Below, in pieces: positions 9,833-19,800 of a stretch of DNA of 64,000 nucleotides (positions are counted from its first letter, which is position 1; every line of letters starts with the position of its first letter). Location: assembly GCA_963728475.1 (NCBI GenBank), contig CAVSKL010000001.1, forward strand, positions 1,178,001 to 1,242,000. Direction: 5' to 3'. The position numbers were made by a program, and so were the translations under genes. The DNA comes from CAVSKL01 sp963728475 [NCBI: Candidatus Eiseniibacteriota bacterium] (GTDB lineage Bacteria > Eisenbacteria > RBG-16-71-46 > JABDJR01). A model generated the notes under the pieces. That model had not been told where the DNA came from. It saw nothing but the letters and a program-made list of their open reading frames with translations, and did no database searches.

Positions 9833-9975
9833 CCGGCCGGGCGCGCCGCCTCCGGCGCTCCCCGGCGCCGGCGTCTCCCCCCGGGCCCCCGCGTCCCGCC
9901 CGGCGCGGGCGTTCTTCCGAGCGTCCTGCCGGGGTGCGCCGGACCCGGCCGTTTACCGCGACCGGCGCGGACCCT

Positions 9976-10872
9976 ATGATCCCCCGGATGCGACGCGCAC
10001 GCCTCATACCGCGGGGGACGGCCCGGGGGACCCTGGTCTTCCTGAGCCCGTGGCTGGTGTCGTTCGCGTTGTTCGGACTCTATCCGATCCTCTTCTCGCT
10101 GCTGGTAAGCCTTGCCGACTACAACCCGCTCCGGGGCGGTCCGTCGTGGCTGGGGCTCGCCAACTACCTGAAGGCGCTCCACGACCCGCTCTTCTGGCAG
10201 TCGCTCAAGGTGACGCTGCTGTTCGTGGCCGGCACCATCCCCTTCACCACCACCCTGTCCCTGGGCCTGGCCCTCCTGTTGAACCGCCCGATCCGAGGGC
10301 GCGGCGTGCTCCGGGCCTCGTTCTTCCTGCCCACGGTGGTTTCGCTGGTGGTGGTCTCGCTCATCTTCAAGCAGGTCTACTCGCCCTTCGGGCTCCTCAA
10401 CGTGTTCGCGCGCGCGCTGGGGCTCGCCGGCCACCCCTGGCTCCAGGACCCGTTGACCGCCCTCCCCGCGGTGATGGCGATGGACGTGTGGGCGGCGGTG
10501 GGCTACTACATGGTGATCTATCTGGCCGGGCTCCAGACCATCCCCGCCGAACTCTACGAGGCGGCGGCGCTCGACGGCGGCACCGGCTGGCGGAGGCATC
10601 TCCACATCACGCTGCCGCTCCTGCTTCCCACCACGTTGTTCGTGGTGGTCATCAACACCATCCGGAGCCTCCAGGTCTTCATCGAGGTCTTCGTGATGAC
10701 CCGGGGCGGACCGCTCGACTCCACCCTCACCACCGTCTACTACCTCTACGACCAGGGATTCCGCTATTTCGACATGGGCTACGCCAGCGCGATCGCCTAT
10801 CTCCTGTTCGTGCTGATCCTGGCCTTTGCGCTGGTCCAGAGCCGGATCCTGCGCTCGAGGGTGGAAGCGTGA
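9976..10872 (+). CDS. ABC sugar transporter permease, MalF-like
   Basis: A 298-residue inner-membrane permease with six predicted helices (first LVFLSPWLVSFALFGLYPIL). The EAA loop that contacts the ATPase is ELYEAAALDGGTGWRRHLH followed by ITLPLLLP. Conserved FRYFDMGYASAIAY follows near the end. It pairs with the MalG-like permease whose GTG overlaps its stop. ATG 9976 is chosen; ATG 9988 is an alternative. No ABC ATPase is encoded nearby, so a shared MsmK/MalK-type ATPase is probably supplied from elsewhere. Confidence 0.92.
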   Translation: MIPRMRRARLIPRGTARGTLVFLSPWLVSFALFGLYPILFSLLVSLADYNPLRGGPSWLGLANYLKALHDPLFWQSLKVTLLFVAGTIPFTTTLSLGLALLLNRPIRGRGVLRASFFLPTVVSLVVVSLIFKQVYSPFGLLNVFARALGLAGHPWLQDPLTALPAVMAMDVWAAVGYYMVIYLAGLQTIPAELYEAAALDGGTGWRRHLHITLPLLLPTTLFVVVINTIRSLQVFIEVFVMTRGGPLDSTLTTVYYLYDQGFRYFDMGYASAIAYLLFVLILAFALVQSRILRSRVEA

Positions 10873-11792
10873 GCGGCGGCGGGGGCGGGATGCGCGGCGG
10901 ACTTCCGGGCGGCGCGCCCGCGGTGCCGGCCCCGCGCCCGTCGCTCCCCGCCCGAGGCCCCGGCGGAAGGCGCGGGTTCGGGGCGGGGCGGGCGGTGCTG
11001 TGGGCGGTGCTGGCGGCGAGCCTGGTCACCATGCTGTTTCCGCTCTACTGGATGCTCCTGCTCTCGCTCAAGACCGAGGGTTTCAACCTGAGCGGACCGG
11101 CGAGCCTGGTGCCGGCCGGGTTGACGCTGGCCAACTATCGCGACGTGTGGGCGGCGGGCCCGTTCGGGCGCTACTTCCTGAACAGCGCGGTGGTGGCGGC
11201 GGTGGTGGTAGGGGGGAACCTGCTCTTCGCCTCCATGGTCGGCTACGCCCTGGCCCGGCGGACCTTCCGCGGAAAGCGCCCGCTCTGGGTCGCGATCCTG
11301 GCCACGCTCATGATCCCCAAGCAGATCATCATGATCCCGCTCTACATCCTGGTGGCGCGCGCGGGGGCGCTCGATACCTACTGGGCGCTCACCCTGCCGT
11401 TTCTGGTCGACGCCTTCAACGTGTTCCTCATGCGCCAGTACATCCAGCAGCTCCCGCTCGACCTGGAGGAGGCGGCCCGGGTGGACGGGGCGGGGGACTG
11501 GTCGATCCTCTTCCGGGTGGTGATGCCGCTGGCCCGGCCGGCGCTGGCGGTGGCGGCGATCAACACGTTTCTCGTCAACTGGAACTCGTTCCTCTATCCG
11601 CTCATCCTCACCCAGAGCGAGAGGATGCGCACGCTTCCGGTGGGGCTGGCCCTCTACTCCCAGGGCGAGCACGCGGTGGACTGGGGCCACCTCATGGCGG
11701 GGTCGATGCTCGCCACGCTCCCGGTGCTCGCGGTATTCCTCGTCTTCCAGCGCCACATCATCGAGGGCATCACCGCGGGGGCGGGGAAGTAG
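10869..11792 (+). CDS. ABC sugar transporter permease, MalG-like
   Basis: A 307-residue permease completing the importer. After a Gly/Pro/Arg-rich N-terminus of about 45 residues, six helices begin with AVLWAVLAASLVTMLFPLYW. The EAA loop is DLEEAARVDGAGDWSILFRV followed by VMPLARPAL, and NTFLVNWNSFLYPLI is typical of MalG-like subunits. GTG 10869 overlaps the preceding stop; ATG 10890 is possible. Its 3' end overlaps the end of the convergent lipoprotein gene by 23 bp. Confidence 0.92.
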   Translation: MSGGGGGMRGGLPGGAPAVPAPRPSLPARGPGGRRGFGAGRAVLWAVLAASLVTMLFPLYWMLLLSLKTEGFNLSGPASLVPAGLTLANYRDVWAAGPFGRYFLNSAVVAAVVVGGNLLFASMVGYALARRTFRGKRPLWVAILATLMIPKQIIMIPLYILVARAGALDTYWALTLPFLVDAFNVFLMRQYIQQLPLDLEEAARVDGAGDWSILFRVVMPLARPALAVAAINTFLVNWNSFLYPLILTQSERMRTLPVGLALYSQGEHAVDWGHLMAGSMLATLPVLAVFLVFQRHIIEGITAGAGK

Positions 11793-13914
11793 CGCCGGAG
11801 GGGCTCCCGGCGGAGGTGATCAGCCGGCCGAAGGGATCCGGAAGCGGCCAGGGGCGGCTCAGGGGCCCGGTTTGGCCGAGGATCGGCGCCTGAAGCTCCA
11901 GGAGCTGTCCGTGGGCGTAGTCCAGAATTGCCGGCGGAGCGGGAGTCTGCCCCAGCACCACCGGGAACTCGAACCGGATCGTCCCAAACGGAGATCCGTC
12001 GCGCGAGAGATCCCCGGCCGCCCCCCACTGGCAGTACGGACAATCCCAGGGCACCCCGTTGAGGCCGCCCCCCCAGGTGATCCCGTTCGGAATCGCGTAG
12101 GTGGAGCCGTTGAAGGTCCCGTGGTCGTTCCAGGTCCTGTTCCACGAATTGGATTCGCCCTGAGGCCCCCAGCCGTCGCCGGCATCCCAGGTCTCGTCGA
12201 AGACCAGGTCGCCTCCCGAACTCCGGGTGGCCGTTCCCTGAAGCGTGTCGGCCCAGGCTTCCACGTCGGTCACGTTCGAGAGGGCTCCCCGGTGCTCGAG
12301 GTCCAGGTTCATCCGGGTCCCGAAGTTCCGGAGCGTCGTGCCCTGGATCCGGCGAACGAACACGTACCCGTAGAGGGAGCGGAACGGGCCGGGGGCACAT
12401 TGGTGATCGACGGTGATGTTCAGGTAACCGCTCATCTGGAGCTGGAACTGCAGGTGCCCCAGGTAGTAGGCACCGAGCGGCTCGGGCGCGTAGTTGAATA
12501 CGGGGGCGAAGTCTCCGTCGGCCGCGGTGACGGTGTAGGTCCAGTCCAGGCCATCCGGGGGGATGATGACCAAGTGGTTGGTGGGGTAGGCGAGGTAGTC
12601 GTAGTCGGAGCCGTTCCACTGGAGGGTTCCGATCGGGTAGGGGTTCGAGGTTCCGGTGATCTGGCCGACCCGGTAAAGAGCGTAAGCCAGTACCCCGGTC
12701 GCCTCCTCGGAGAGCAGATAGAGTCTCCGGCCGCCGGTGAGGAGATCGCTCACGTACCGGATCTCGTCCGCGCCCGGGGCAGGGACGAGCGTGACGACGG
12801 CCTCGTCGTAGGCTCCCGGGTCGCCGTTGGCGGTGGCGCGGACCGTGGCCTCGGGCGGGTCGGGAAGGACGGTGGGAGCGGTGTAGAGCCCCGACGAGCT
12901 CACGCTGCCGAACGCGGAGCCCCCGGTCACCGACCAGGTGACGGTGGGGTCGGCGAGGCCTTCGGTGGCGGCGGCGAGCTGGCTCACGCCGCCCGCGGAG
13001 ACGACGGCGCTGTCCGGGGTCACGGTCACCACGTGCTCGGGGAAGATGGGCACGGTGGTCTCGACGAAGGGGCCGGGGCCGGGCAGGAGCTCGGCCCGGA
13101 TGGTCACGAAGGCGGAATCGGGAAGGACCGAGGGCGCGGTGTAATGGCCGCTACCGTCGATGCTGCCGGTGGCGGGGCCGAGGGGCAGGCTCCAGGCGAT
13201 GCCGCTGCCGGCGTGGGTGGGAACGGTGACGGTGAAGGAGTAGCTCGTGTTGAGGCGCACGTGGGGAGGAATGCCGTTCAGGACCATGCCGCCCGAGTTG
13301 GGGAAGGAAACCGAGACCGAGACCGAGTCGGCGAGTTCGGGGGCGGCGGCGGAACGCGCCGTCACCAGGCAGACGCCGGTACCGGGGCCGGCGTGAAGGA
13401 CGCCGGCCGCGTCCACGGTGGCCTCGGGCGGGGATGCGGAGCCGGAGGAGGCGATGCTCCACGCCACCTGCCGGTCGGAGATGCCGAGGGCGTACGCGGT
13501 GAGCTGCAGGGTGCCTCCGGGAGCCACCCGCGGGTCCCGGGGGCGCACCACGATCGCCCGGCCGCGGCCGGGGTTGTCGGTGAGGAACACGATCGAGGCG
13601 TCGGCCCCTCCGGCGCGGCTCTCCGCATGGATCCCCAGCGTGTGGAGACCGTTGGCGAGACCGGCGGTGTCGAGGGTGAAGAGGAAGGGGGCGTGGTCCA
13701 CCGCTCCCCGTTCGCCACCGTCCACGGAGAGGGTCACCCGGTCCGCTCCCGCCGCCTTGAAGGTGATGGAGGCGGCGCCGGTGAGAACGGTCCACGGGGC
13801 CGGTTCGACCGCGGTCACGGTGGGGGCCGCGGAGGGCCGGGACGGCGCGTCCCGCCCGCAGGCGGCAAGGACGAGGGCCATGGCGAGCAGCGGGAAGTAC
13901 GGCGATTTCCGCAT
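11770..13914 (-). CDS. Large Ig-like-domain surface lipoprotein
   Basis: A 714-residue secreted lipoprotein: the signal MRKSPYFPLLAMALVLAAC ends in a lipobox. Several Ig-like or BIG_2-like repeats follow, seen as recurring units of the form 'V.WS...G.V...G.YTAP.VLPD...VT.RA' at about residues 110-330. The C-terminal half is unfamiliar, rich in Tyr/Trp/Asn and containing CPYCQW. A structural, adhesive or polymer-binding role at the cell surface is likely; no enzyme motif was recognised. AGGGGGT lies 4 nt before the ATG. It lies downstream of the ECF/FecR pair on the same strand and may be a target of that sigma factor. Confidence 0.75.
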   Translation of the reverse strand: MRKSPYFPLLAMALVLAACGRDAPSRPSAAPTVTAVEPAPWTVLTGAASITFKAAGADRVTLSVDGGERGAVDHAPFLFTLDTAGLANGLHTLGIHAESRAGGADASIVFLTDNPGRGRAIVVRPRDPRVAPGGTLQLTAYALGISDRQVAWSIASSGSASPPEATVDAAGVLHAGPGTGVCLVTARSAAAPELADSVSVSVSFPNSGGMVLNGIPPHVRLNTSYSFTVTVPTHAGSGIAWSLPLGPATGSIDGSGHYTAPSVLPDSAFVTIRAELLPGPGPFVETTVPIFPEHVVTVTPDSAVVSAGGVSQLAAATEGLADPTVTWSVTGGSAFGSVSSSGLYTAPTVLPDPPEATVRATANGDPGAYDEAVVTLVPAPGADEIRYVSDLLTGGRRLYLLSEEATGVLAYALYRVGQITGTSNPYPIGTLQWNGSDYDYLAYPTNHLVIIPPDGLDWTYTVTAADGDFAPVFNYAPEPLGAYYLGHLQFQLQMSGYLNITVDHQCAPGPFRSLYGYVFVRRIQGTTLRNFGTRMNLDLEHRGALSNVTDVEAWADTLQGTATRSSGGDLVFDETWDAGDGWGPQGESNSWNRTWNDHGTFNGSTYAIPNGITWGGGLNGVPWDCPYCQWGAAGDLSRDGSPFGTIRFEFPVVLGQTPAPPAILDYAHGQLLELQAPILGQTGPLSRPWPLPDPFGRLITSAGSPSGATSPPPR

Positions 13915-13988
13915 GGAACCCCCTGGCGAGGAGGATCTGGGGGAAGCGCCACCAACATAGCACCGTCCCCCCGCCGGATCCAACCTTC

Positions 13989-14816
13989 CTATGGCTCCGG
14001 GGGGCGTTCCACCGAGGTGCGGTACCGGTCTTCGAAGGACTTGAGGTGGGCCTGGTGGGGCGGCGCGATCTTGTCGAGGAAGGCCTTCCCCCCGCGGGGG
14101 ACCACCATGCGCTTCCCGGCGGGGACCGGCTCCAGGGCCCCGCCGCGCCTCCCGACCTTCGCGGTCCCCTCGTCCACGCAGACGCAGGTGCCGGTGGAAT
14201 CCGCGTAGACCGAGATCACGGTGCCGCTGACCACGACGGCCGCGTCCGGCGTACGCATGCGAAGGCGGTCGCCGGGGAAGGCGGCTCCGGTCATGACCCG
14301 CACCTCGCCGCGGGCCACGTCGCTTCGCACCGTTCGCTTCAGCCACCGGCCGGGGGCGTTGGGCACCGTCATCTCGGTGCCCGGCGCCACCTCCATGACC
14401 AGGGTGCGGTCGATCACGAAGTGCAACCCGGCCCGGTCGTCGAGCGACACCACCGCCCCGGGGTGGAGGAGCCGGCGGAGCCGGGGAACGTCGCCCGCCG
14501 GCACCCGGGCGCCGTCGACGGTGGCGTAGCCCGCCGAGGGCTCGTTCAACAGGGTCACCGCGGGGCCTCGGTTGAGGACGGAAAGCGCCACCAGGGCGAT
14601 CGCGGCCGCCGCCGGCAGCGCCGCCCACCGCGCGGCATGAGCCCGGATCGCGCGCCGTTCGGGGTGGAGGCGGCGCCCCTCGAAGGTGCCGGAAGCGAAG
14701 TCGTTCTTCAGCCGCTCCCGGAACGCGCTCTCCGCCCGGGGCACGCCGAGGGCGCGCAGGGCGTTCCGCGCCTTCATCTCCTCCGGGGTGAGCGTGGGTC
14801 CTTCGCGGTCGGTCAT
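13989..14816 (-). CDS. FecR-domain anti-sigma factor
   Basis: A 275-residue probable membrane-bound regulator. The N-terminal cytosolic part (about 1-75) is helical. One transmembrane helix follows (ALPAAAAIALVALSVL). The periplasmic FecR-like part includes RSDVARGEVRVMTG, RMRTPDAAVVVSGTVISVYA and DEGTAKV, the repeated beta-strand pattern of FecR domains. The ATG overlaps the sigma-factor stop (ATGA), the standard arrangement of an ECF sigma and its cognate anti-sigma. It senses an unknown envelope signal. Confidence 0.82.
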   Translation of the reverse strand: MTDREGPTLTPEEMKARNALRALGVPRAESAFRERLKNDFASGTFEGRRLHPERRAIRAHAARWAALPAAAAIALVALSVLNRGPAVTLLNEPSAGYATVDGARVPAGDVPRLRRLLHPGAVVSLDDRAGLHFVIDRTLVMEVAPGTEMTVPNAPGRWLKRTVRSDVARGEVRVMTGAAFPGDRLRMRTPDAAVVVSGTVISVYADSTGTCVCVDEGTAKVGRRGGALEPVPAGKRMVVPRGGKAFLDKIAPPHQAHLKSFEDRYRTSVERPPEP

Positions 14817-15454
14817 TCCGAGAGATCCTTCAGGAGTTCCCCCAGCCGCCCGAGGGCGCGGGAGTAGCGCTTGCGCACCGCGGCGTGGCTGGCCCCCACG
14901 ATCGAGGCGATCTCGTCGTGGCCCAGCCCTTGGTAGTCGTGGAGCACCACCACCGACCGGAGCGGCTCCGGGAGCGCGGCGATGGCCTCCTGCACCTTCT
15001 GTTCCCGTTCGCGGCGCACCAGGTCCGGCCCGCCCGGGTCCGAGGCCAGGGAGGCCGCGTCCCCCAGGCCGGGGTGCTCGTCGAGCGAACTCGAGAGGCT
15101 GTCCATCCGGTGGCGCCGGGACCGCCAGAAGTCCCGGCAAACGTTGTAGGTGATGGTGATGATCCAGGGACCCGGGTCCCGGGCGGGGTCCAGCCGGTGA
15201 GCCGCCCCGTAGATCTTCACGAACACGTCCTGAACCGCGTCCTCGGCGGCGGTGCGCTCGCCCAGAAGCCGGTAGGCGAGGCCGAAGACCCGGTCGAAAA
15301 ATGCCTCGAAGAGTTCGGTCAGGGCGCCGGGATCGCGTTCACGCACCAGCTCCAGGGTTCCGGGGTTCAGACTCCGGCCGGCCGTTCCCACCCCACCCGC
15401 CCGGTGTCCCGGGGAGGGCGGGGAGCCCGGCCGCTGACCCTTCTTGATCTCCAT
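14813..15454 (-). CDS. ECF-type RNA polymerase sigma factor
   Basis: A 213-residue sigma-70 family factor of the extracytoplasmic-function group. Region 2 spans about residues 40-110 (LFEAFFDRVFGLAYRLLG, EDAVQDVFVKIY, WIITITYNVCRDFWRSRR). Region 4 spans about 150-205 (ALPEPLRSVVVLHDYQGL, HDEIASIVGASHAAVRKRYS) with the helix-turn-helix that reads the -35 element. The unstructured first 30 residues are Gly/Pro-rich. It is translationally coupled to a FecR-type anti-sigma gene. Confidence 0.92.
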   Translation of the reverse strand: MEIKKGQRPGSPPSPGHRAGGVGTAGRSLNPGTLELVRERDPGALTELFEAFFDRVFGLAYRLLGERTAAEDAVQDVFVKIYGAAHRLDPARDPGPWIITITYNVCRDFWRSRRHRMDSLSSSLDEHPGLGDAASLASDPGGPDLVRREREQKVQEAIAALPEPLRSVVVLHDYQGLGHDEIASIVGASHAAVRKRYSRALGRLGELLKDLSE

Positions 15455-15909
15455 GGCTGGTACGAATCGGCCCTAGGGAGTGTGTCGAAGGAATGGAGGG
15501 GTGGGATTCCGGGGGTACGTCACAAGCGAGGACCTCTCCCGTATCGGGGAACGTAGGGCCGGACCCGTCGCGGGCCGGGCGGAAAAACAGGATTCCGGCC
15601 GGGGCTCTTCCCTCGGCTCCGGAACCGAAGCGAGTCTAGCAAACCGCGCGCGGGCGCGGTCAAGATACGCAACCCCAAGAGATTCGGGCGGTTGCCGGGC
15701 ATCCGGCGCCGCCCCGGCGACTTCGGGGGGGCGGTGGCCGATGAGGGGACACGAACGTAGAGGCAGCTCTCGGTTGCCGGATGCTCCTGAAGCGGGCGGG
15801 CGTCGGATACCAGCTCCGGCGCCCGCCGACTTTTTTCCCCGGAACCCGGCCGGTTCGGAGGGAGGGGCGCCGCCGCCGGCTCGACCGGGACCGGTCCTCC
15901 GGCGGGCGG
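15455..15909. other. 455-bp intergenic region without supported gene
   Basis: No reading frame here has protein-like composition. The one structured element is an inverted repeat around 15795-15832 (GGCGGGCG ... CGCCCGCC) followed by GAC and a T6 run, which could end a plus-strand transcript. No plus-strand gene or known RNA was recognised upstream of it. Confidence 0.4.
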
Positions 15910-16146
15910 TCAGGGCGGGAGTTTCCGCTCCGGCCGCCTGGGGATCTCGCTCGCAGGAGGGCGGGGCCGGCTGGCCTGCTTGATCCGGACCATGACGTAG
16001 GCGCTCACCACCAGGACCAGGACCGCTCCCAGCCAGATCAGCCGCCGGCCGGAGAAGATCCAGCCCCGGCGGGGCGCGCCGCGAGGCGGCAGGTGGGCGG
16101 GAAGCGGCGGCCTGTCCGGCCCCTCCCCGTCGCGGTTCCCGGTCAC
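15910..16146 (-). CDS. Small single-pass membrane protein
   Basis: A 78-residue protein with an Arg/Pro-rich N-terminus, one clear transmembrane helix (LIWLGAVLVLVVSAYVMV) and a basic, Pro-rich tail. Its ATG overlaps the stop of the preceding small gene (ATGA), which supports it as a real coupled gene. No family was recognised. The pair may help assemble an envelope complex, but nothing in the sequence shows this. Confidence 0.5.
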   Translation of the reverse strand: MTGNRDGEGPDRPPLPAHLPPRGAPRRGWIFSGRRLIWLGAVLVLVVSAYVMVRIKQASRPRPPASEIPRRPERKLPP

Positions 16147-16379
16147 GTGCGTCCCGATCCTCCCCCCGCGTCGCGGTCAGGGCATGGTGGAGTCGATGGC
16201 GGCCGAGGAATCCGGGGCGGGGGCCCCCCCGGCGCGGGCCGGTTGCGCCGCGCCCAGATGAACCAGACCATGGCCAGGAGCACCACGATCACGATCACCC
16301 AGAAGACGATCGTGCTCCGGCGGATGCCGCTGGAGGTCCGCGGGTCGAACTGGTCTCTGCGTTCCGGATCGTCGGTCAT
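16143..16379 (-). CDS. Small single-pass membrane protein
   Basis: A 78-residue protein: a charged N-terminus (MTDDPERRDQFDPRTSSGIR), one transmembrane helix (STIVFWVIVIVVLLAMVWFI) followed by WARRN, then a Pro-rich tail. A strong Shine-Dalgarno (GGAGGGGAGGTG) precedes the ATG, and the stop overlaps the next gene as ATGA. The family is not recognised; the pattern is that of a short membrane-anchored accessory subunit. Confidence 0.58.
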   Translation of the reverse strand: MTDDPERRDQFDPRTSSGIRRSTIVFWVIVIVVLLAMVWFIWARRNRPAPGGPPPRIPRPPSTPPCPDRDAGGGSGRT

Positions 16380-16541
16380 GGGGCACCTCCCCTCCGGAAC
16401 TGAGCGTACCCGCCGCCCCTCGGGGGCGCAACCGGGCCCGGGGGCGGGAACGCGCCGCCGGGACCCGGGGGCAACCCGCCGGGGAGGGCGAGAGGATCAA
16501 TCGGAGGCCGCCAAGCCCGGCACCGGCCTTTCCACGGACGG

Positions 16542-16838
16542 CTACAGGAGCTGCTCCGCGGGGAGGCCGAACACCCGGATCTCCTCCCGGCAGTCGCGCG
16601 CGGAAGCGAATTCCCGGATCGCGTTCACCAGCGCCGAGGCCTCGGGCGAACGCAGGATGGTGAGGATCATGGCGGTGGTGCCCGGAAACGCCCGCGTCCC
16701 CAGCTTCCGGCCGCTCGTCCCCGCCCCCAGCACGTTCGGGATCTCGGTGTAGGCGTGGATCTCGTGGCCCTCGATCACCTTCTGAAGGTCGCCCAGGCAA
16801 TCGGAGGGGACGAGCACCATGAGAAGCTTCATGCGCAT
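16542..16838 (-). CDS. PII-like small protein at the end of the RND operon
   Basis: A 98-residue protein with the ferredoxin-like layout of PII/CutA-type proteins: MKLLMVLVPSDCLGDLQKVI as first strand-helix, HAYTEIPNVLGAG, then RAFPGTTAMILTILRSPEA and a final helix-strand. It is not a classical GlnB, since the T-loop with the uridylylated Tyr is absent. PII-like proteins are known companions of heavy-metal RND pumps. This one follows the RND gene by 43 bp on the same strand and may sense a ligand or metal to tune efflux; that is inference. Confidence 0.72.
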   Translation of the reverse strand: MRMKLLMVLVPSDCLGDLQKVIEGHEIHAYTEIPNVLGAGTSGRKLGTRAFPGTTAMILTILRSPEASALVNAIREFASARDCREEIRVFGLPAEQLL

Positions 16839-16881
16839 TCCTCCCGCGCGGCGCGGCGCCGGCCGGGGCGGAGGGAGCCGG

Positions 16882-19800
16882 TCACGCCGTCTCCGCCGGC
16901 TCGGGCTCGCCGCCCCGCTGCTGCAGGTAGTAGAGCACCGGAACCACCACCAGGGTGAGCACGGTCGCCGCCACCGAGCCGCCGATGAGGGAGATGGCCA
17001 GCCCCTGGAAGATGGGATCGAACAGGATCACGATCGCCCCCACCACCACCGTCCCCGCGGTGAGGACGATGGGCCGGGTGCGGACCGCGCCCGATTCGAT
17101 GATCGCCTCCTTGAGCGGCAACCCGCGCTCGCGCGCCAGCCCCACGAAGTCGAGCAAGAGCACCCCGTTTCTCACCATCACCCCGGCCAGGGCGATGAAT
17201 CCGATCATGCTGGTGGCGGTGAAGAAGCCGTGGAAGATCCAGTGGCCGGGGATGATGCCCACCAGGCTGAGCGGGATCGAGACCATCATGATGAGCGGGG
17301 TGCGCAGGTCCTGGAACCAGCCCGCGATCAGCATGTAGATGAGGATCAGCACCACCCCGAACGCGATCCCCAGGTCGCGAAAGACCTCGCGGGTGATCTG
17401 CCACTCGCCGTCCCAGCGCACCGCGTAGGCGCGCTGGTCGGCGGGCTCGGCGGCGAACAGTTCGCTCACCGGCTCCCCGCGGGAACCGGTCAGCGCGGCG
17501 ATCCGGCTCTTCATGTCGAGGATGGCGTAGACCGGACTCTCCTGGCGGCCCGAGAGCTCGCCCACCACGTAGACCAGCGGCACCCCGTTCTTGCGGTAGC
17601 GGCTCTCCTCGATCACCGAACGCACCGGGCGGGTGACCGAGACCGCGGGAATCAGCGCCCCGTTCGCGGAGGGGAGCCGGAGATCCTCCACCGCGAGCAG
17701 GGAGTTCCGTGCGTCGCGGGGCCAGCGCACCACCATCGGCACCGGCTCGAACGCGTTCCGGGGATGGAGCGCCCCCACCGGCATCCCGGAAAGCGCCAGG
17801 TGCACCCCCTGCGCCACCGTGGCCGGGGTCACCCCGGCCAGCGCGGCCCGGGTGCGGTCCACGTCCAGGTTCCACTGGGTCTGGGGCGCCTCCACCATCC
17901 AGTCCACGTCCACCACCCCCGGGGTGGAGGCCATGATCCCCTTGACCTTGTCCGCCAGCTCCAGCCGGCTCTTCTCGTCGGGCCCGTAGACCTCGGCCAC
18001 CAGGGTGGAGAGCACGGGGGGACCCGGCGGCACCTCCACCACCTTGATGTCGGCGCCGTAGCGCGCCGCCACCGGGAGCGCCTTGGCGCGGATCACCCCG
18101 GCCAGCTCGTGGCTCTTGCGCTTCCGGTCCCCCTTGGGCACCAGGTTCAGTTGCACGTCGGCCGAGGCCGGGCCCCGGCGGTAGTCGTAGTGGCGCACCA
18201 GCCCGTTGAAGGTGATGGGGGCCGCCTCGCCGGCGTAGACCTGGAGGTCGGCCACCTCCGGCACCGAGGCCAGCTCGGCCGCGATGTCGTGACCCAGAGC
18301 GGCGGTGGTCTCGAGCGGGGTGCCCTCGGGCATGTCGGCCAGGACCTGGATCTCGCTCTTGTTGTCGAAGGGGAGCATCTTCACCGTGACCAGCTTCAGG
18401 GGGATCATGGCGATGCTGGCCAGGAGCAGGAGTCCGATCACCCCCAGCACCGCGAGCCCGCGGCGGGGACGGTCGAGGAGCGGTCCCACCACCCGCTCGT
18501 AGAACCGCCGGATGGCCGGCGGGGCGCCCTCGGCGGCTTCCTCGCCCTCCACCGGGGCCTCTCCCTGGGCGCGCCCCACCAGGAGGCGCTTGGCGAGCCA
18601 CGGCGCCATGGTGAGCGCGATGAGGAGCGAGAAGGTCATGGCCAGCGAGGCGCCTATGGGCATCGGCCGCATGTAGGGACCCATGAGCCCGCCCACGTAA
18701 GCCATGGGAAAGACCGAGGCGATCACGGTCAGGGTGGCGAGCACGGTGGGATTGCCGACCTCGGACACCGCGGCCAGGATCGCCGCCCGGGGACGGTGGT
18801 TGCGGGTCATGCGCAGGTGCCGGTAGACGTTTTCCACCACGATGATGGAGTCGTCGACCACGATCCCGGCGATGAAGATCAGCGCGAACAGGGTCACCCG
18901 GTTCAGGGTGTAGCCGAAGAGGTAGTAGGTGAAGAGCGTCAGCGCGAAGGTCACCGGCACCGACACGAACACCACCGCCGAGCCGCGGATCCCCAGCACC
19001 AGCCCGGTGAGCACGGTGACGAGGAGAATGGCGATGCCCAGGTGGAGCAGCAGGTCGGAGGCCTTCTCGTCGGCGGTCTCGCCGTAGTCGCGGGTCACGG
19101 TGAGGTGCACGCCCTCGGGCAGCAGCCGCCCGCGCACCTCCTCCACCCGCGCCAGCACCGCTTCCGCCACCCGGGTGGCGTCGGCGCCCTTCCGCTTGGC
19201 GATGGTCAGCGTCACCGCGGGAGCGGTCCGTCCCGGCGTGTACCCGGCGAGCGCGGGGCCGACCTGGTGGGTCCGGTCGACGGCGGCTCCGGTCATGAGC
19301 GACACGTAGCTGTCCGTCTCCGAGGCCTCGGAGATGGAGGCGACCGAGCCCAGTCGAATGGGACGGCCGTCCGAAACCCCCACCACCACCGAGGCGACGT
19401 CCTCGGGGGAGGTGAGGAAGGCGTTGGTGCGGACCAGCGCCGCCTGGCCGCCCTGGACGATCTCGCCCCCGGGGAGGGCGGCGTCGGCGGCTTGGAGGCT
19501 CCCGATCACCTGCTGGGGGGAGAGCCCGGCCGCGGAGAGCGCCCGCGGGTCGAGCCGGACCTCCAGCGTGCGCCGGCGGCCGCCGATCAGCCGGGTGGCC
19601 GAGACCAGGGGAACGGTGCGGACCTCGGACTCCAGCCCCGCAGCCAAGTCGCGCAGGAGCTGCTCGTCCCCCCGGTCCTGCCACAACGTGAGGGCGAGGA
19701 TGGGCACGTCGTCGATGAGCCGCGCCTTCACGAGCGGCGGGGTGGCGCCGGGGGGGAAGCTGTCCATGCTCCCGGCCAGCGCGTCGTAGAGCTTGACCAT

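Noticed and set aside
15795-15840. Inverted repeat plus T6 as proof of a small RNA gene
   Set aside because: No promoter or known RNA fold was found upstream, so only the hairpin itself is noted.
15480-15983. 167-codon plus-strand frame
   Set aside because: No recognisable domain or good ribosome-binding site; overlaps the small membrane protein gene on the other strand.
16542-16838. Classical GlnB/GlnK regulator
   Set aside because: The T-loop and its modified Tyr are missing, and there is no amtB or glnA nearby; the efflux context fits a PII-like protein.
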